The notes beneath the pieces are model-generated. The model did not search any database. It was not told where the DNA came from and was given only the letters and a program-made list of their open reading frames with translations. The translations under genes were made by a program, and so were the position numbers. From Fischerella sp. CENA71 (GTDB taxonomy: Bacteria; Cyanobacteriota; Cyanobacteriia; Cyanobacteriales; Nostocaceae), in the NCBI GenBank assembly GCA_024239075.1, contig JANBVI010000009.1, positions 62,001 to 126,000 on the forward strand: a stretch of DNA of 64,000 nucleotides. Reading direction: 5' to 3'. How positions within the stretch are numbered: the first letter of the stretch is position 1; each line of letters begins with the position of its first letter. This document shows, piece by piece, positions 8,194 to 16,636 of this stretch.

Positions 8194-8985
8194 ATGACAA
8201 TAGCTGGAGTAAAAATCATATTAGTAGAACCAGCTGGTCCCCTAAATGTGGGGTCTATAGCACGGGTAATGAAAAACTTTGGACTAAATGAGCTGGTGTT
8301 GGTAAATCCCCAATGTGATCCTTGGGGAACACAAGCCAGACAGATGGCGGTTCATGCTCAAGATGTTTTAGATGCGGCTGTATTAGTTGAGACATTACCC
8401 GCCGCTTTGCAAGGATGTAAAAGAGCGATCGCCACAACTGGTGTTGTTCATGATTGGGATGCACCTTTAGAAAACCCTCAGACAGCATTACCCTGGTTAT
8501 TAGAAGAGATTGGCCAACCCACAGCCTTGATTTTTGGTAGAGAAGATCGGGGGTTAAGTAATCAAGAATTAAACTATGCCCAGCGTTTTGTCCGTATTCC
8601 CACTAGTTCTAGTTATTCTTCGCTCAATTTAGCTACAGCTGTAGCAATTTGTTGTTATGAATTGTCATTAAGTCACAACACAGGAAAAGAAGACAGGGAG
8701 GAATTCTCGGCGTCTCCCTCTCTCCACCTCACCGCGTCTTCTGAAAATGTGGCTGACTCCGAAATTGCATCTATAGAGATTGTGGAAGGATACTATCAGC
8801 AATTAGAATCACTACTGCTGAAAATAGGTTATTTACATCCCCATACAGCAGTTAGCCGCATGGAAAAGTTTCGCCAACTTTATAACCGCACTCAATTGCA
8901 AAAGCATGAGGTTGCTATGTTACGAGGTATCCTGCGACAAGTAGAATGGGCGATCTCAAGTCACAAAAATCATGAAAAATTATGA
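8194..8985 (+). CDS. trmJ: tRNA 2'-O-methyltransferase, TrmJ/TrmH (SPOUT) family
   Basis: The start is the ATG at 8194 (MTIAGVKIILVEPAGPLNVG). The frame extends 15 codons further up, but those are heptamer repeats. The 263-residue product has the SPOUT motifs in order: NVGSIARVMKNFG (motif 1, about residue 16), LIFGREDRGLSNQEL (motif 2, about 112) and IPTSSSYSSLNLATAVAIC (motif 3, about 135). This fits TrmJ, which methylates the ribose of nucleotide 32 in tRNAs using SAM. An unusual segment at about residues 164-186 (KEDREEFSASPSLHLTASSE) is encoded by palindromic repeat DNA and separates the SPOUT domain from the helical C-terminal domain. No ribosome site is visible. Confidence 0.88.
   Translation: MTIAGVKIILVEPAGPLNVGSIARVMKNFGLNELVLVNPQCDPWGTQARQMAVHAQDVLDAAVLVETLPAALQGCKRAIATTGVVHDWDAPLENPQTALPWLLEEIGQPTALIFGREDRGLSNQELNYAQRFVRIPTSSSYSSLNLATAVAICCYELSLSHNTGKEDREEFSASPSLHLTASSENVADSEIASIEIVEGYYQQLESLLLKIGYLHPHTAVSRMEKFRQLYNRTQLQKHEVAMLRGILRQVEWAISSHKNHEKL
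8686..8746. repeat. Palindromic repeat inserted in frame in trmJ
   Basis: AGAAGACAGGGAGG on the left and CCTCACCGCGTCTTCT on the right can fold together through AGAAGAC and GTCTTCT. The segment lies in frame between the SPOUT domain and the C-terminal helices, a linker position that could tolerate extra residues. Confidence 0.7.
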
Positions 8986-9278
8986 CTTTTAGTTAGTAAA
9001 TACGTAATTACCCCACAATTAGTAATTATGGCTTAAACTAAACACAAAAACATAACCAAAATAGAGGAGAATACACCAAGTTAGTATTTCCAAGTAAATT
9101 AGTGTCTATATATACTTACTTGTTAGTCAATTTTGGGGGTAAATTTTTATTTGAACTCGACAGAAAAATCACCTCTGTCTTTCTATTGTAGAGACTAAAG
9201 ATATACTCAGTTCGACTTAGTTCAAATTTCATTACTAATTGCTAGATTATACACTTTACTATCACCATCATTTATTTT

Positions 9279-10895
9279 ATGGAAACCAGAACAAATTTAC
9301 CCGGTTTCTCACGACCTCAGCCAGTGAATGGACGCCAAAAGCCTATCCGTAAATTACAGAAGTTGGGAAAAAGTTCAGCCAAAGTATCTAGCCAACAACA
9401 ACGTCCCCCTCAAGCTGGAACAAAGCTAACACGCGTCAAAGCTACTCCTACTGCTACCCCTGTTGGTGTAGCGAAAAAGCGACCAGGTGTAGTAGTCTCA
9501 GCAACTGTGAAACCTTTACCTGGGAAACCAGGGCAAATTCCACCATACAAACCAAGCAATGCCAAAGTAAAAACTGTACGATCGCGTAAGCAAGCATTAC
9601 CAAAAAAAGTCAGAACATCGCGAAAAACAAGGTTAAAGCCAATGGCTAGAACCATGCTATACGCCTTGCGATTATTAATAGTTGGAATTGGGATTGGTGC
9701 GATCGTCGGAACTGTATTATCAGTGCTAGATCCTGCAAATCAGATGACCACAACAGAGACATCACCTGACAAGTCAGAACAAGCACAAATTCAAGCTGTC
9801 CCTACTCCCACACCTGCTGCTGTTTTATCTTTATCCCAGGAAATTACTTCCTTAAAAACTAGTGTGCAAAGCTTGGCGTCTGCTAACCCAAATCTTACAC
9901 CAGGAGTATTTGTAGTAGATTTGGAAAATGGTAGTTATGTAGATATCAATGCTTCTGCTAGTTTTCCCTCAGCCAGCACAATTAAAATCCCAATTTTAGT
10001 AGCTTTTTTCCAGGATGTTGATGCAGGTAAAATCCGCCTGGATGAAATGCTGACTATGGAAAAAGAAATGATGGTTGGTGGTTCTGGAGATATGCGGTAT
10101 AAACCAGCCGGAACCCAATTTAAGGCGCTGGAAGTCGCGAATAAAATGATGACAATCAGCGATAATACAGCAACCAATATGTTAATAGCCCGGATGGGTG
10201 GTATTGAAGCTTTAAATCAGCGTTTTAGGAGTTGGGGTTTAAATACTACAGTCATTCGCAATCAATTACCTGATTTAGATGGGACAAACACAACCAGTCC
10301 CAAAGAATTGGGAAATTTGATGGCGATGGTTAGTCAAGGTAATTTGTTGAATATGACATCACGCGATCGCATCCTGGGAATTATGCGTAATACTGTCAGA
10401 AACCAATTATTACCAACCGGCTTGGGACAAGGTGCAACTATTGCCCACAAAACAGGTGATATTGGCAGTATGTTAGCAGATGCGGGTTTGGTAGACCTCC
10501 CCAGTGGCAAACGCTACATAGTTGCTGTCATGGTAAAACGTCCCAATAATGATCTCAGTGCCGAAAAACTCATTGGTTCGATCTCCAAGGCTGCTTACCA
10601 ACAATTTAACCAAACTACCCCCACTGTCCAAACTCCTGCACCGACTCCTACAGCAACTGCTGCACCGAGTATCACTCCCAACCCAACCCCGACTACTAGA
10701 TATCAGCCACAGGTTCCGACTGCGCCACTACCAACAATTACTCAACCTACTATTAATTATCAACCATACCCACTGATCACTCCCCCCTTACCTAACACTG
10801 TAGGTAGTCCTCTACCTCCAACAGGTTATCAGTATCAACCACCAATAACCAATCAGCCGCCGTATTATTATCCTCCTTACACCTATTCAAGGTAA
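9279..10895 (+). CDS. Class A beta-lactamase-like serine hydrolase, membrane-anchored
   Basis: This 538-residue protein has a basic, Pro-rich cytoplasmic N terminus (residues 1-120), one membrane span (about 127-149), a serine beta-lactamase/transpeptidase-like domain (about 185-440) and a Pro/Thr/Gln/Tyr-rich tail. The catalytic signatures are present: SASTIKIP (SxxK), ISDNTATN (SDN) and AHKTGDIG (KTG). The domain should lie in the periplasm. It could be a true beta-lactamase or, more likely given the architecture, a cell-wall-related serine hydrolase; activity cannot be decided from motifs. The stop is 6 bases before the ATG of the Psb28-like gene, so the two are almost certainly co-transcribed. 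Confidence 0.85.
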   Translation: METRTNLPGFSRPQPVNGRQKPIRKLQKLGKSSAKVSSQQQRPPQAGTKLTRVKATPTATPVGVAKKRPGVVVSATVKPLPGKPGQIPPYKPSNAKVKTVRSRKQALPKKVRTSRKTRLKPMARTMLYALRLLIVGIGIGAIVGTVLSVLDPANQMTTTETSPDKSEQAQIQAVPTPTPAAVLSLSQEITSLKTSVQSLASANPNLTPGVFVVDLENGSYVDINASASFPSASTIKIPILVAFFQDVDAGKIRLDEMLTMEKEMMVGGSGDMRYKPAGTQFKALEVANKMMTISDNTATNMLIARMGGIEALNQRFRSWGLNTTVIRNQLPDLDGTNTTSPKELGNLMAMVSQGNLLNMTSRDRILGIMRNTVRNQLLPTGLGQGATIAHKTGDIGSMLADAGLVDLPSGKRYIVAVMVKRPNNDLSAEKLIGSISKAAYQQFNQTTPTVQTPAPTPTATAAPSITPNPTPTTRYQPQVPTAPLPTITQPTINYQPYPLITPPLPNTVGSPLPPTGYQYQPPITNQPPYYYPPYTYSR

Positions 10896-10901
10896 TTGTT
10901 C

Positions 10902-11276
10902 ATGGCATCTACTATACCCACAATTCAATTTTTTAATGGTATCTATGAAGAATTAGGTAATGTTAGCTTGCGACGTGGTCGTTCTGGTAAACGTATTGTT
11001 TTGATGATCTTTAACCAGTTGAAAGCCTTAGAGGGATTCAATAGCTTTACAAAACAATCCTTAAATTCTATGCTGTTAAGCGACGAAGAAGGCGAAATCA
11101 GGATCACACCTTCGTCTGTACAATTTATTTTTGGTGGTGCAGAGGGAGATGAGTTGCAGAGAGTAGAGTGCAAACTGGAAATTGAAGAAGACGAACATTG
11201 GGAAAGATTTATGAGATTTATGCATCGTTATGCTGAAGCTAATGGTATGGCCTATGGTGAATCTCCACTCACTTAG
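10902..11276 (+). CDS. psb28: Photosystem II assembly factor Psb28 family (Psb28-2-like)
   Basis: Start at ATG 10902 (MASTIPTIQFFNGI); an earlier TTG in frame is ignored. The 124-residue protein shows the Psb28 pattern: IPTIQFFNGIYE, then a basic strand (RRGRSGKRIVLMIF), LLSDEEGEI in the middle, and the C-terminal signature EHWERFMRFMHRYAEANG. Psb28 binds the cytoplasmic side of CP47 or RC47 during PSII assembly and repair. The region around residues 20-40 differs clearly from typical Psb28, so this is more likely the second paralogue (Psb28-2). It follows the beta-lactamase-like gene by 6 bases, an odd partner. Confidence 0.85.
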   Translation: MASTIPTIQFFNGIYEELGNVSLRRGRSGKRIVLMIFNQLKALEGFNSFTKQSLNSMLLSDEEGEIRITPSSVQFIFGGAEGDELQRVECKLEIEEDEHWERFMRFMHRYAEANGMAYGESPLT

Positions 11277-11299
11277 TGCAGCTTTTAATTAATTCGTAG

Positions 11300-11345
11300 C
11301 GATTTAAAACGCAGAGGGACGCAAAGGTAAACGCAGAGGTTCGCG
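11300..11345. repeat. Dispersed repeat of the AACGCAGAGG type
   Basis: AACGCAGAGGGACGCAAAGG is followed by AAACGCAGAGG and TTCGCGGAG. A similar block occurs at 14312-14355 (AACGCAGAGGAGTGCAAAG...). These imperfect purine-rich units sit in gaps after genes. Confidence 0.6.
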
Positions 11346-11542
11346 GAGTTGGGGTGACAAAATTTTGCCATGAATTTATGCAATTTTGTACTTAGATTGT
11401 GGTAATGGCAAGCTTGATCATTATTCTGGCATAGTCACAACTTTGACCTTAAATGGAGTTTTGTAGTACATCGAAAAGGTTCTAGGAATGGATGTAAACA
11501 TTTTGCAGTAGAATGAGTCCTTTAGAGAGAGGAGGGCAAAAA

Positions 11543-12898
11543 GTGACTAGGGTCATCATAGTGCGTCATGGTCAAAGCACGTATAATACGGAAAAGCGTA
11601 TTCAGGGGCGCACCGATGCGTCTACATTAACTGAAAAAGGTTGTAACGATGCCAATTTAGTTGGTAAAGCCCTCAGTAATATCTCATTCAGTGCAATTTA
11701 TAGTAGTCCTTTGCAGCGAGCCAAACAAACAGCAGAGATCATTTGGCGATCGCTAGAAGATAATTCTGATCAGTCTATTGTACCTCAAACTTCTGATTTG
11801 CTACTTGAGGTTGATTTACCCTTGTGGGAAAAAATGCTTGCAGCAGAAGTAAGGGAGAAATTTCCTGAAGATTACCGCATTTGGAAGGAATCACCGCATC
11901 AACTACAGATGCTTGTTCAAGAAAGTCAGGGGAATAGCCGAGAACATAATCCGATTTTATCTCTGTACGAACAAGCACGGGAATTTTGGCAAGAAATTCT
12001 GCCCCGTCATCAAGGGCAAACTGTATTAATTGTAGGACATAACGGGATTAATCGAGCTTTAATCAGCACAGCACTGGGAATTTCTCCATCTCGCTACCAT
12101 TCTCTCCAACAATCTAACTGCAACATCAGTGTACTGAATTTTGCGGGTGATTTGGGAGATGCAGTCCAGCTAGAATCTATGAATCAAACGCAACACTTGG
12201 GAGATATTCTCCCTTCTTTGCGACCAAACCATCAAGGTGTACGTTTGTTGCTGATTCGTCATGGCGAAACCGAGTGGAACCGCCAAGGAAAATTTCAAGG
12301 TCAAATTGACATTCCTCTCAACGAGAATGGTAGGACACAAGCACAAAAAGCTGCCACATTTCTCAAAGATGTAGAGCTTGATTTTGCCATCACAAGCCCG
12401 ATGCTGCGTCCGAAGGAAACAGCTGAAATTATCTTAAATAATCACCAGAGTATTAAGTTAGAATTGCGAGATGGTTTGAGAGAAATTAGTCACGGACTTT
12501 GGGAAGGAAAATTAGAGTCAGAAATTGAACTAGAATTTCCGGGAGAATTGCAGCGCTGGCGAACAGTACCAGATCAAGTACAAATGCCCTCAGGAGAAAA
12601 TTTACAACAAGTATGGGAACGTAGTGTGGCAACTTGGCAGTCTGTTGTAGAAACAGCATTGACAAACCAACTCCAAACTGGCATAGTCGTTGCTCATGAT
12701 GCTACTAATAAAACTCTGCTTTGCCATATTCTAGGTTTATCAGCAGATAATTTCTGGAATTTCCGTCAGGGAAATGGTGCAGTCAGTGTGATTGATTACC
12801 CTTCAGGATTAAATGGTGTACCAGTGTTGCAAGCAATGAATATTACCACTCACTTGAGTGGCGGGGTGCTAGATCAAACCGCAGCAGGGGCGTTGTAA
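11543..12898 (+). CDS. Two-domain histidine phosphatase (phosphoglycerate mutase-like)
   Basis: The start is the GTG at 11543 because GGAGGG lies 6-10 bases upstream; the longer ATG frame from 11513 would place this ribosome site inside the gene. The 451-residue product contains two tandem histidine phosphatase domains. Domain 1 has VRHGQSTYN (about residue 6) and IVGHNGINRA; domain 2 has IRHGETEWN (about residue 240) and VVAHDATNK. In both, the RHG His would be the phospho-acceptor. It may act as a phosphatase rather than a mutase; the substrate is unknown. The dihydroorotase-like gene starts 10 bases after its stop, pointing to an operon. Confidence 0.88.
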   Translation: MTRVIIVRHGQSTYNTEKRIQGRTDASTLTEKGCNDANLVGKALSNISFSAIYSSPLQRAKQTAEIIWRSLEDNSDQSIVPQTSDLLLEVDLPLWEKMLAAEVREKFPEDYRIWKESPHQLQMLVQESQGNSREHNPILSLYEQAREFWQEILPRHQGQTVLIVGHNGINRALISTALGISPSRYHSLQQSNCNISVLNFAGDLGDAVQLESMNQTQHLGDILPSLRPNHQGVRLLLIRHGETEWNRQGKFQGQIDIPLNENGRTQAQKAATFLKDVELDFAITSPMLRPKETAEIILNNHQSIKLELRDGLREISHGLWEGKLESEIELEFPGELQRWRTVPDQVQMPSGENLQQVWERSVATWQSVVETALTNQLQTGIVVAHDATNKTLLCHILGLSADNFWNFRQGNGAVSVIDYPSGLNGVPVLQAMNITTHLSGGVLDQTAAGAL

Positions 12899-12908
12899 GA
12901 GTTATGAT

Positions 12909-14285
12909 ATGGCAAGTGAATTATTACAACAAGTACGGATTATTGACCCGGTTTCTGGCACTGATCAAGTAGCTGATGTGCTAATTGATGCTGGTTATGT
13001 TCAGTCAGTAGCTAATATTATTTCTGATGTACCACAAGACACTTGTATCCTAGATTGTCGTGGATTAGTCTTAGGAACAGGGTTGATAGATTTGTATAGC
13101 CACTCCGGAGAACCGGGATTTGAAGAACGAGAAACTCTGTCTTCTTTACTACAATCAGCAGCAGCTGGTGGCTTTACTAGAATTAGCATTTTACCCGACA
13201 CATCGCCAGCGATTGATCACCCGGTGGTGGTGGCACAGTTTTGGGAGAAGATGCGGAGATACGGGGATACGGGGAAAGAGGACAGAGAGACATTAGTATG
13301 CGGGGACGCGGGGAATATAGATGAAATACTCTCCGCGTCCCCGCGTCTGAGCTTCTCTGCGTCTTCAGGATTGTCTGTGACTCTTCCCCAACTCAATATC
13401 TGGGGTGCAATCACTCTGGATATTGCTGGTAAGCAAATGACGGAACTGGCAGATTTAGCGGCGGCGGGGGTAGTTGGTTTTACTGATGGTCAGCCTTTGG
13501 AAAATACGGCGCTGGTACGGCGAGTGTTAGAATATCTCCAGCCTTTGGCAAAACCTGTGGCGTTTTGGTGCTGCGATCGCCAACTGAAATCTAATGGAGT
13601 CATGCGCGAAGGATCAGACTCACTCCGCTTTGGTTTACCAGGAAATCCTGCTGCTTCGGAAACCTCTGCGATCGCCACTTTAATCGAATTAGTAGCGGCG
13701 ACGGGGACGCCAGTACATATTATGCGGGTTTCCACTGCCCGCAGCGTCGAATTGATCGCATCAGCAAAAAACCAAGGCTTACCAATTACCGCTAGCACCA
13801 CTTGGATGCATGTTTTACTTGACACTGAAGCACTTAAGAGTTACGACCCAAACTTGCATTTAGAGCCGCCGTTGGGTAATCCGAATGATTCATTGGCGTT
13901 ACGGCAGGCAGTACGCACAGGGATTATAGATGCGATCGCTATTGATCATGCTCCCTACACCTACGAAGAAAAAACAGTAGCATTTGCCGAAGCACCACCA
14001 GGAGCCATAGGTTTAGAGTTAGCACTACCTTTGTTGTGGCAACATTTGGTAGAAACTGGTGAATTTAGCGCCTTAGAATTATGGCAAGCATTGAGTCGTC
14101 GTCCGGCGGAGTGTTTAAAACAGAATTTGAGTGCGATCGCTCCTGGGGAAAAGGCAGAATTAACATTATTTGATCCGCATAAAACCTGGAAAGTTGACGG
14201 ACAAAGCCTTCGCACTCTCTCACAAAATACGTCTTGGTTGGGACAACAGTTGATGGGTAAGGTTGTGAAAATTTGGATGCCTTAG
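12909..14285 (+). CDS. pyrC: Dihydroorotase-like protein with degenerate metal site
   Basis: This 458-residue amidohydrolase follows the dihydroorotase (type I) layout: GLVLGTGLIDLYSHSGEPGF at about residue 55, GFTRISILPDTSPAIDHP, a TWMHVLL strand region, and IDAIAIDHAPYTYEEK near residue 340. In active enzymes the first motif reads HxHLREPG and the last DHAPH. Here the first metal His is Tyr, the substrate-binding Arg is Gly, and the last His is Tyr. The protein may therefore be inactive, like the PyrC' pseudo-DHOases that stabilise aspartate transcarbamoylase, or be active in an altered way. A repeat-encoded segment of about 40 residues (about 113-155) is inserted. It is likely co-transcribed with the histidine phosphatase gene upstream. 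Confidence 0.85.
   Translation: MASELLQQVRIIDPVSGTDQVADVLIDAGYVQSVANIISDVPQDTCILDCRGLVLGTGLIDLYSHSGEPGFEERETLSSLLQSAAAGGFTRISILPDTSPAIDHPVVVAQFWEKMRRYGDTGKEDRETLVCGDAGNIDEILSASPRLSFSASSGLSVTLPQLNIWGAITLDIAGKQMTELADLAAAGVVGFTDGQPLENTALVRRVLEYLQPLAKPVAFWCCDRQLKSNGVMREGSDSLRFGLPGNPAASETSAIATLIELVAATGTPVHIMRVSTARSVELIASAKNQGLPITASTTWMHVLLDTEALKSYDPNLHLEPPLGNPNDSLALRQAVRTGIIDAIAIDHAPYTYEEKTVAFAEAPPGAIGLELALPLLWQHLVETGEFSALELWQALSRRPAECLKQNLSAIAPGEKAELTLFDPHKTWKVDGQSLRTLSQNTSWLGQQLMGKVVKIWMP
13246..13373. repeat. Long palindromic repeat inserted in frame in the dihydroorotase-like gene
   Basis: The segment carries GCGGGGACGCGG on the left and CTCCGCGTCCCCGCGTC on the right, which pair strongly, with further GGGGATACGGGG units. 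It encodes a charged stretch (RRYGDTGKEDRE...) without counterpart in the usual dihydroorotase layout. It is the longest of the in-gene insertions seen here. Confidence 0.75.
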
Positions 14286-14311
14286 TGTTGCTTGATATCA
14301 TAGTGTTTTTA

Positions 14312-14355
14312 AACGCAGAGGAGTGCAAAGTCACCGCAGAGGAGCGCAGAGCGTT
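14312..14355. repeat. Dispersed repeat of the AACGCAGAGG type (second copy)
   Basis: AACGCAGAGGAGTGCAAAG, then CACCGCAGAGG and AGCGCAGAG, matches the style of 11300-11345. It follows the dihydroorotase-like gene. Confidence 0.55.
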
Positions 14356-14505
14356 TTTAAGTTTTAGTTGCGAATTTTGGTGATGATGTAACCACTACTT
14401 TTTAATTCGAGTGCAAGGAGTGTTAGCCTCCTCCCATTTTTGGTAAAAACTACTATAATTATTGAAACAAGACAACTACTTGTAAAATTAAAGCTACACC
14501 TAATT

Positions 14506-15480
14506 GTGTTTACAACTGCACTTATTCAACGAAATCAAACCCAACCGGGTGCATTACCACTAGATTTATTTGCGGCGATCGCAAGCTTAAAAAAAGAATT
14601 GAACGCGGTGATCCTGGCTCATTATTATCAAGAGCCAGATATTCAAGATATTGCAGACTTTATTGGCGATTCTCTCCAACTTTCTAAAGCAGCAGCTGAC
14701 ACCAATGCTGATGTGATCGTCTTTGCTGGTGTTCACTTCATGGCTGAAACAGCGAAGATTCTCAATCCTGATAAAATGGTGCTGTTACCAGATTTAGATG
14801 CTGGTTGTTCTTTAGCGGATACCTGTCCCCCAGAAGCTTTTGCAGCTTTTAAAGCAGCACATCCCGGACATTTAGTAATTTCTTATATCAATTGCTCTGC
14901 TGAAATTAAGGCGATGAGCGATATTATTTGTACTAGTTCCAATGCTGTTAAAATTGTGCAGCAGATACCCAAAGATCAACCGATCATTTTTGCACCAGAT
15001 CGGAATTTGGGACGGTATGTCATGGAACAGACTGGCCGAGATATGGTGTTATGGCAAGGTAGCTGTATTGTCCATGAAACTTTTTCAGAAAAGAAAATCG
15101 TGCAATTGAAAATAGCTCATCCAGAAGCAGAAGCGATCGCACATCCAGAATGTGAACCTGCTGTTTTGCGTCACGCTAGTTTCATCGGTTCTACAGCAGC
15201 TTTACTGAAATATTGTCAACAAAGTCCAACTCAAGAATTTATTGTAGCTACGGAACCGGGAATTATTCACCAGATGCAGAAAGCTGCACCTCACAAGAAT
15301 TTTATTCCTGCGCCACCGATCAATAATTGCAATTGTAATGAATGTCCGTTTATGCGGTTGAATACTTTGGAAAAATTGTATTTGGCTATGAAAAATCGTG
15401 CGCCGGAAATCACGATGTCTGAAGAGATACGATTAGCAGCGTTGCGTCCAATTCAACGGATGTTGGAGATGAGTGTTTAG
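14506..15480 (+). CDS. nadA: Quinolinate synthase
   Basis: NadA condenses iminoaspartate with dihydroxyacetone phosphate to quinolinate in NAD synthesis and carries an oxygen-sensitive [4Fe-4S] cluster. The 324-residue product starts at GTG 14506 (protein [10 protein letters not shown]...). A longer TTG frame from 14440 has no support. Family motifs are clear: [36 protein letters not shown], the cluster Cys in [21 protein letters not shown], and the last Cys in [10 protein letters not shown]. No ribosome site is obvious ahead of the GTG, so the exact start is less sure than the function. Confidence 0.93.
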   Translation: MFTTALIQRNQTQPGALPLDLFAAIASLKKELNAVILAHYYQEPDIQDIADFIGDSLQLSKAAADTNADVIVFAGVHFMAETAKILNPDKMVLLPDLDAGCSLADTCPPEAFAAFKAAHPGHLVISYINCSAEIKAMSDIICTSSNAVKIVQQIPKDQPIIFAPDRNLGRYVMEQTGRDMVLWQGSCIVHETFSEKKIVQLKIAHPEAEAIAHPECEPAVLRHASFIGSTAALLKYCQQSPTQEFIVATEPGIIHQMQKAAPHKNFIPAPPINNCNCNECPFMRLNTLEKLYLAMKNRAPEITMSEEIRLAALRPIQRMLEMSV

Positions 15481-15542
15481 GTAGGTATTGGGTAGAGATG
15501 CGATTTTTCCGTAAGTAAGACAGTGCAAATAACCAAAGGTTT

Positions 15543-15568
15543 GTAGTAAGGACTAAAGTCCTTACTAC
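15543..15568. repeat. Palindromic dispersed repeat (GTAGTAAGGACT family)
   Basis: GTAGTAAGGACT and AGTCCTTACTAC are perfect 12-base arms separated by AA. Related copies, each starting GGTTTGTA, lie at 24439-24491 and 40698-40751. This copy could also act as a terminator-like hairpin after nadA. Confidence 0.75.
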
Positions 15569-15677
15569 GAACTTACTTCAATAATTTTATATTCAGGAAT
15601 AATTAATCTATCTGCGTTCTATTTTTATACTCTGCTAAAATTATGTACACAGGCTTAATACTAAAGGAAATAAGTCT

Positions 15678-15783
15678 ATGACAGCGGAAAAAGTATACAC
15701 CTAAGTCATCAGCCACTTATCACGCAACTCGTCCTGATGTAATAGTTGGACTAAGGCGTGTTTTCAACATATCACCACATTAG
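15678..15783 (+). pseudogene. Possible remnant of a small gene with a one-base frameshift
   Basis: An ATG at 15678 with AAGGAAA upstream opens MTAEKVYT and then stops. If the extra T at 15702 is removed, the frame continues KSSATYHATRPDVIVGLRRV and on to a stop at 15781. The good ribosome site and protein-like continuation suggest a decayed or frameshifted small gene. I do not recognise the product, and chance is possible. Confidence 0.25.
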
Positions 15784-15799
15784 TTATATCGAGAAGTAT

Positions 15800-16636
15800 A
15801 TGCAAAGAAGATATTTGCTAAAACAGACATGTCTATTGGGTAGTTCAGCATTGATAACCAGTTGTGCAAACTTAGTAAATCATAAAGAAATTCTGAGCTT
15901 TATATCTCTAAGAATGTCAGTACAAGTACCGCAAGAGAAACAAAAAATCTTTGAACACAGTCAATATATTGTTTGGAAATTTGTAGACAAACCTGGATTC
16001 TTTTTTCAAGCAGGAATGGCAGTCGATGCAGATGGCGCTCCTAATGCTTACCATCCTCAAGACCAAGGTTTAGATAGTTTAGAACATGCAGGAGAGCAAG
16101 GCAATTGGTGGGCATTAGTTACTGATAATTATAGATTGGACGGCAAACCTATTATTCAGAAGAGTAACGACCCTTACCCGGGTTTTTATATTTCAAAAAC
16201 AGCACTTTATGATGCTACAAAAGAATTAAAAAATCCTCAAAGATATGTAGATTCGCGAAAAATTCCCTATATAGTTCTACCGCAAAATAACAATGAAGAA
16301 TTTTTAAAATTAACAAATGTTAATCTAGGAGATTTTGCTGTTGTTTATAATACCAAAAATCACAAAATGGCTTTTGCTATTTTTGCTGATACCAGTCTTT
16401 ACTTTGCTGGCGGGATTGAAGAATATCGTTTTGGAGAGGGATCAATCGCTCTAGCTAATATGTTAGAAATCCCTTCTAATCCTAGAAACGGTGGTGTCAG
16501 TGATGGTTTACTTTACCTGGTATTTCCTGGTTCAGGAAATGGCCAGCCCAGAGATGTTTCAGTAATTAATTATCAAACTAAAAAGCTTTTTCAAAATTGG
16601 GGCGGACTTTCTCAACTGCAAGCTTGTTTTCAATAA
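15800..16636 (+). CDS. Glycoside hydrolase family 75-like (chitosanase-type) lipoprotein
   Basis: The start is the ATG at 15800 (GAGAAG upstream). The N terminus MQRRYLLKQTCLLG, ending LITSCAN, combines a twin-arginine-like motif with a lipobox, so the protein should be an exported lipoprotein of 278 residues. The mature part has the pattern I associate with GH75 chitosanases: VDADGAPNAYHP near residue 76, YVDSRKIPYIVLP, LGDFAVVYN and RFGEGSIALANML. GH75 enzymes cut partly deacetylated GlcNAc polymers. The next gene encodes a GlcNAc polymer-type synthase with deacetylase domain, which supports this reading. The family call is from memory of motifs. Confidence 0.65.
   Translation: MQRRYLLKQTCLLGSSALITSCANLVNHKEILSFISLRMSVQVPQEKQKIFEHSQYIVWKFVDKPGFFFQAGMAVDADGAPNAYHPQDQGLDSLEHAGEQGNWWALVTDNYRLDGKPIIQKSNDPYPGFYISKTALYDATKELKNPQRYVDSRKIPYIVLPQNNNEEFLKLTNVNLGDFAVVYNTKNHKMAFAIFADTSLYFAGGIEEYRFGEGSIALANMLEIPSNPRNGGVSDGLLYLVFPGSGNGQPRDVSVINYQTKKLFQNWGGLSQLQACFQ

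Noticed and set aside
12909-14285. Calling the dihydroorotase-like gene a pseudogene
   Set aside because: The frame is intact over 458 codons with conserved structure; only certain active-site residues differ.
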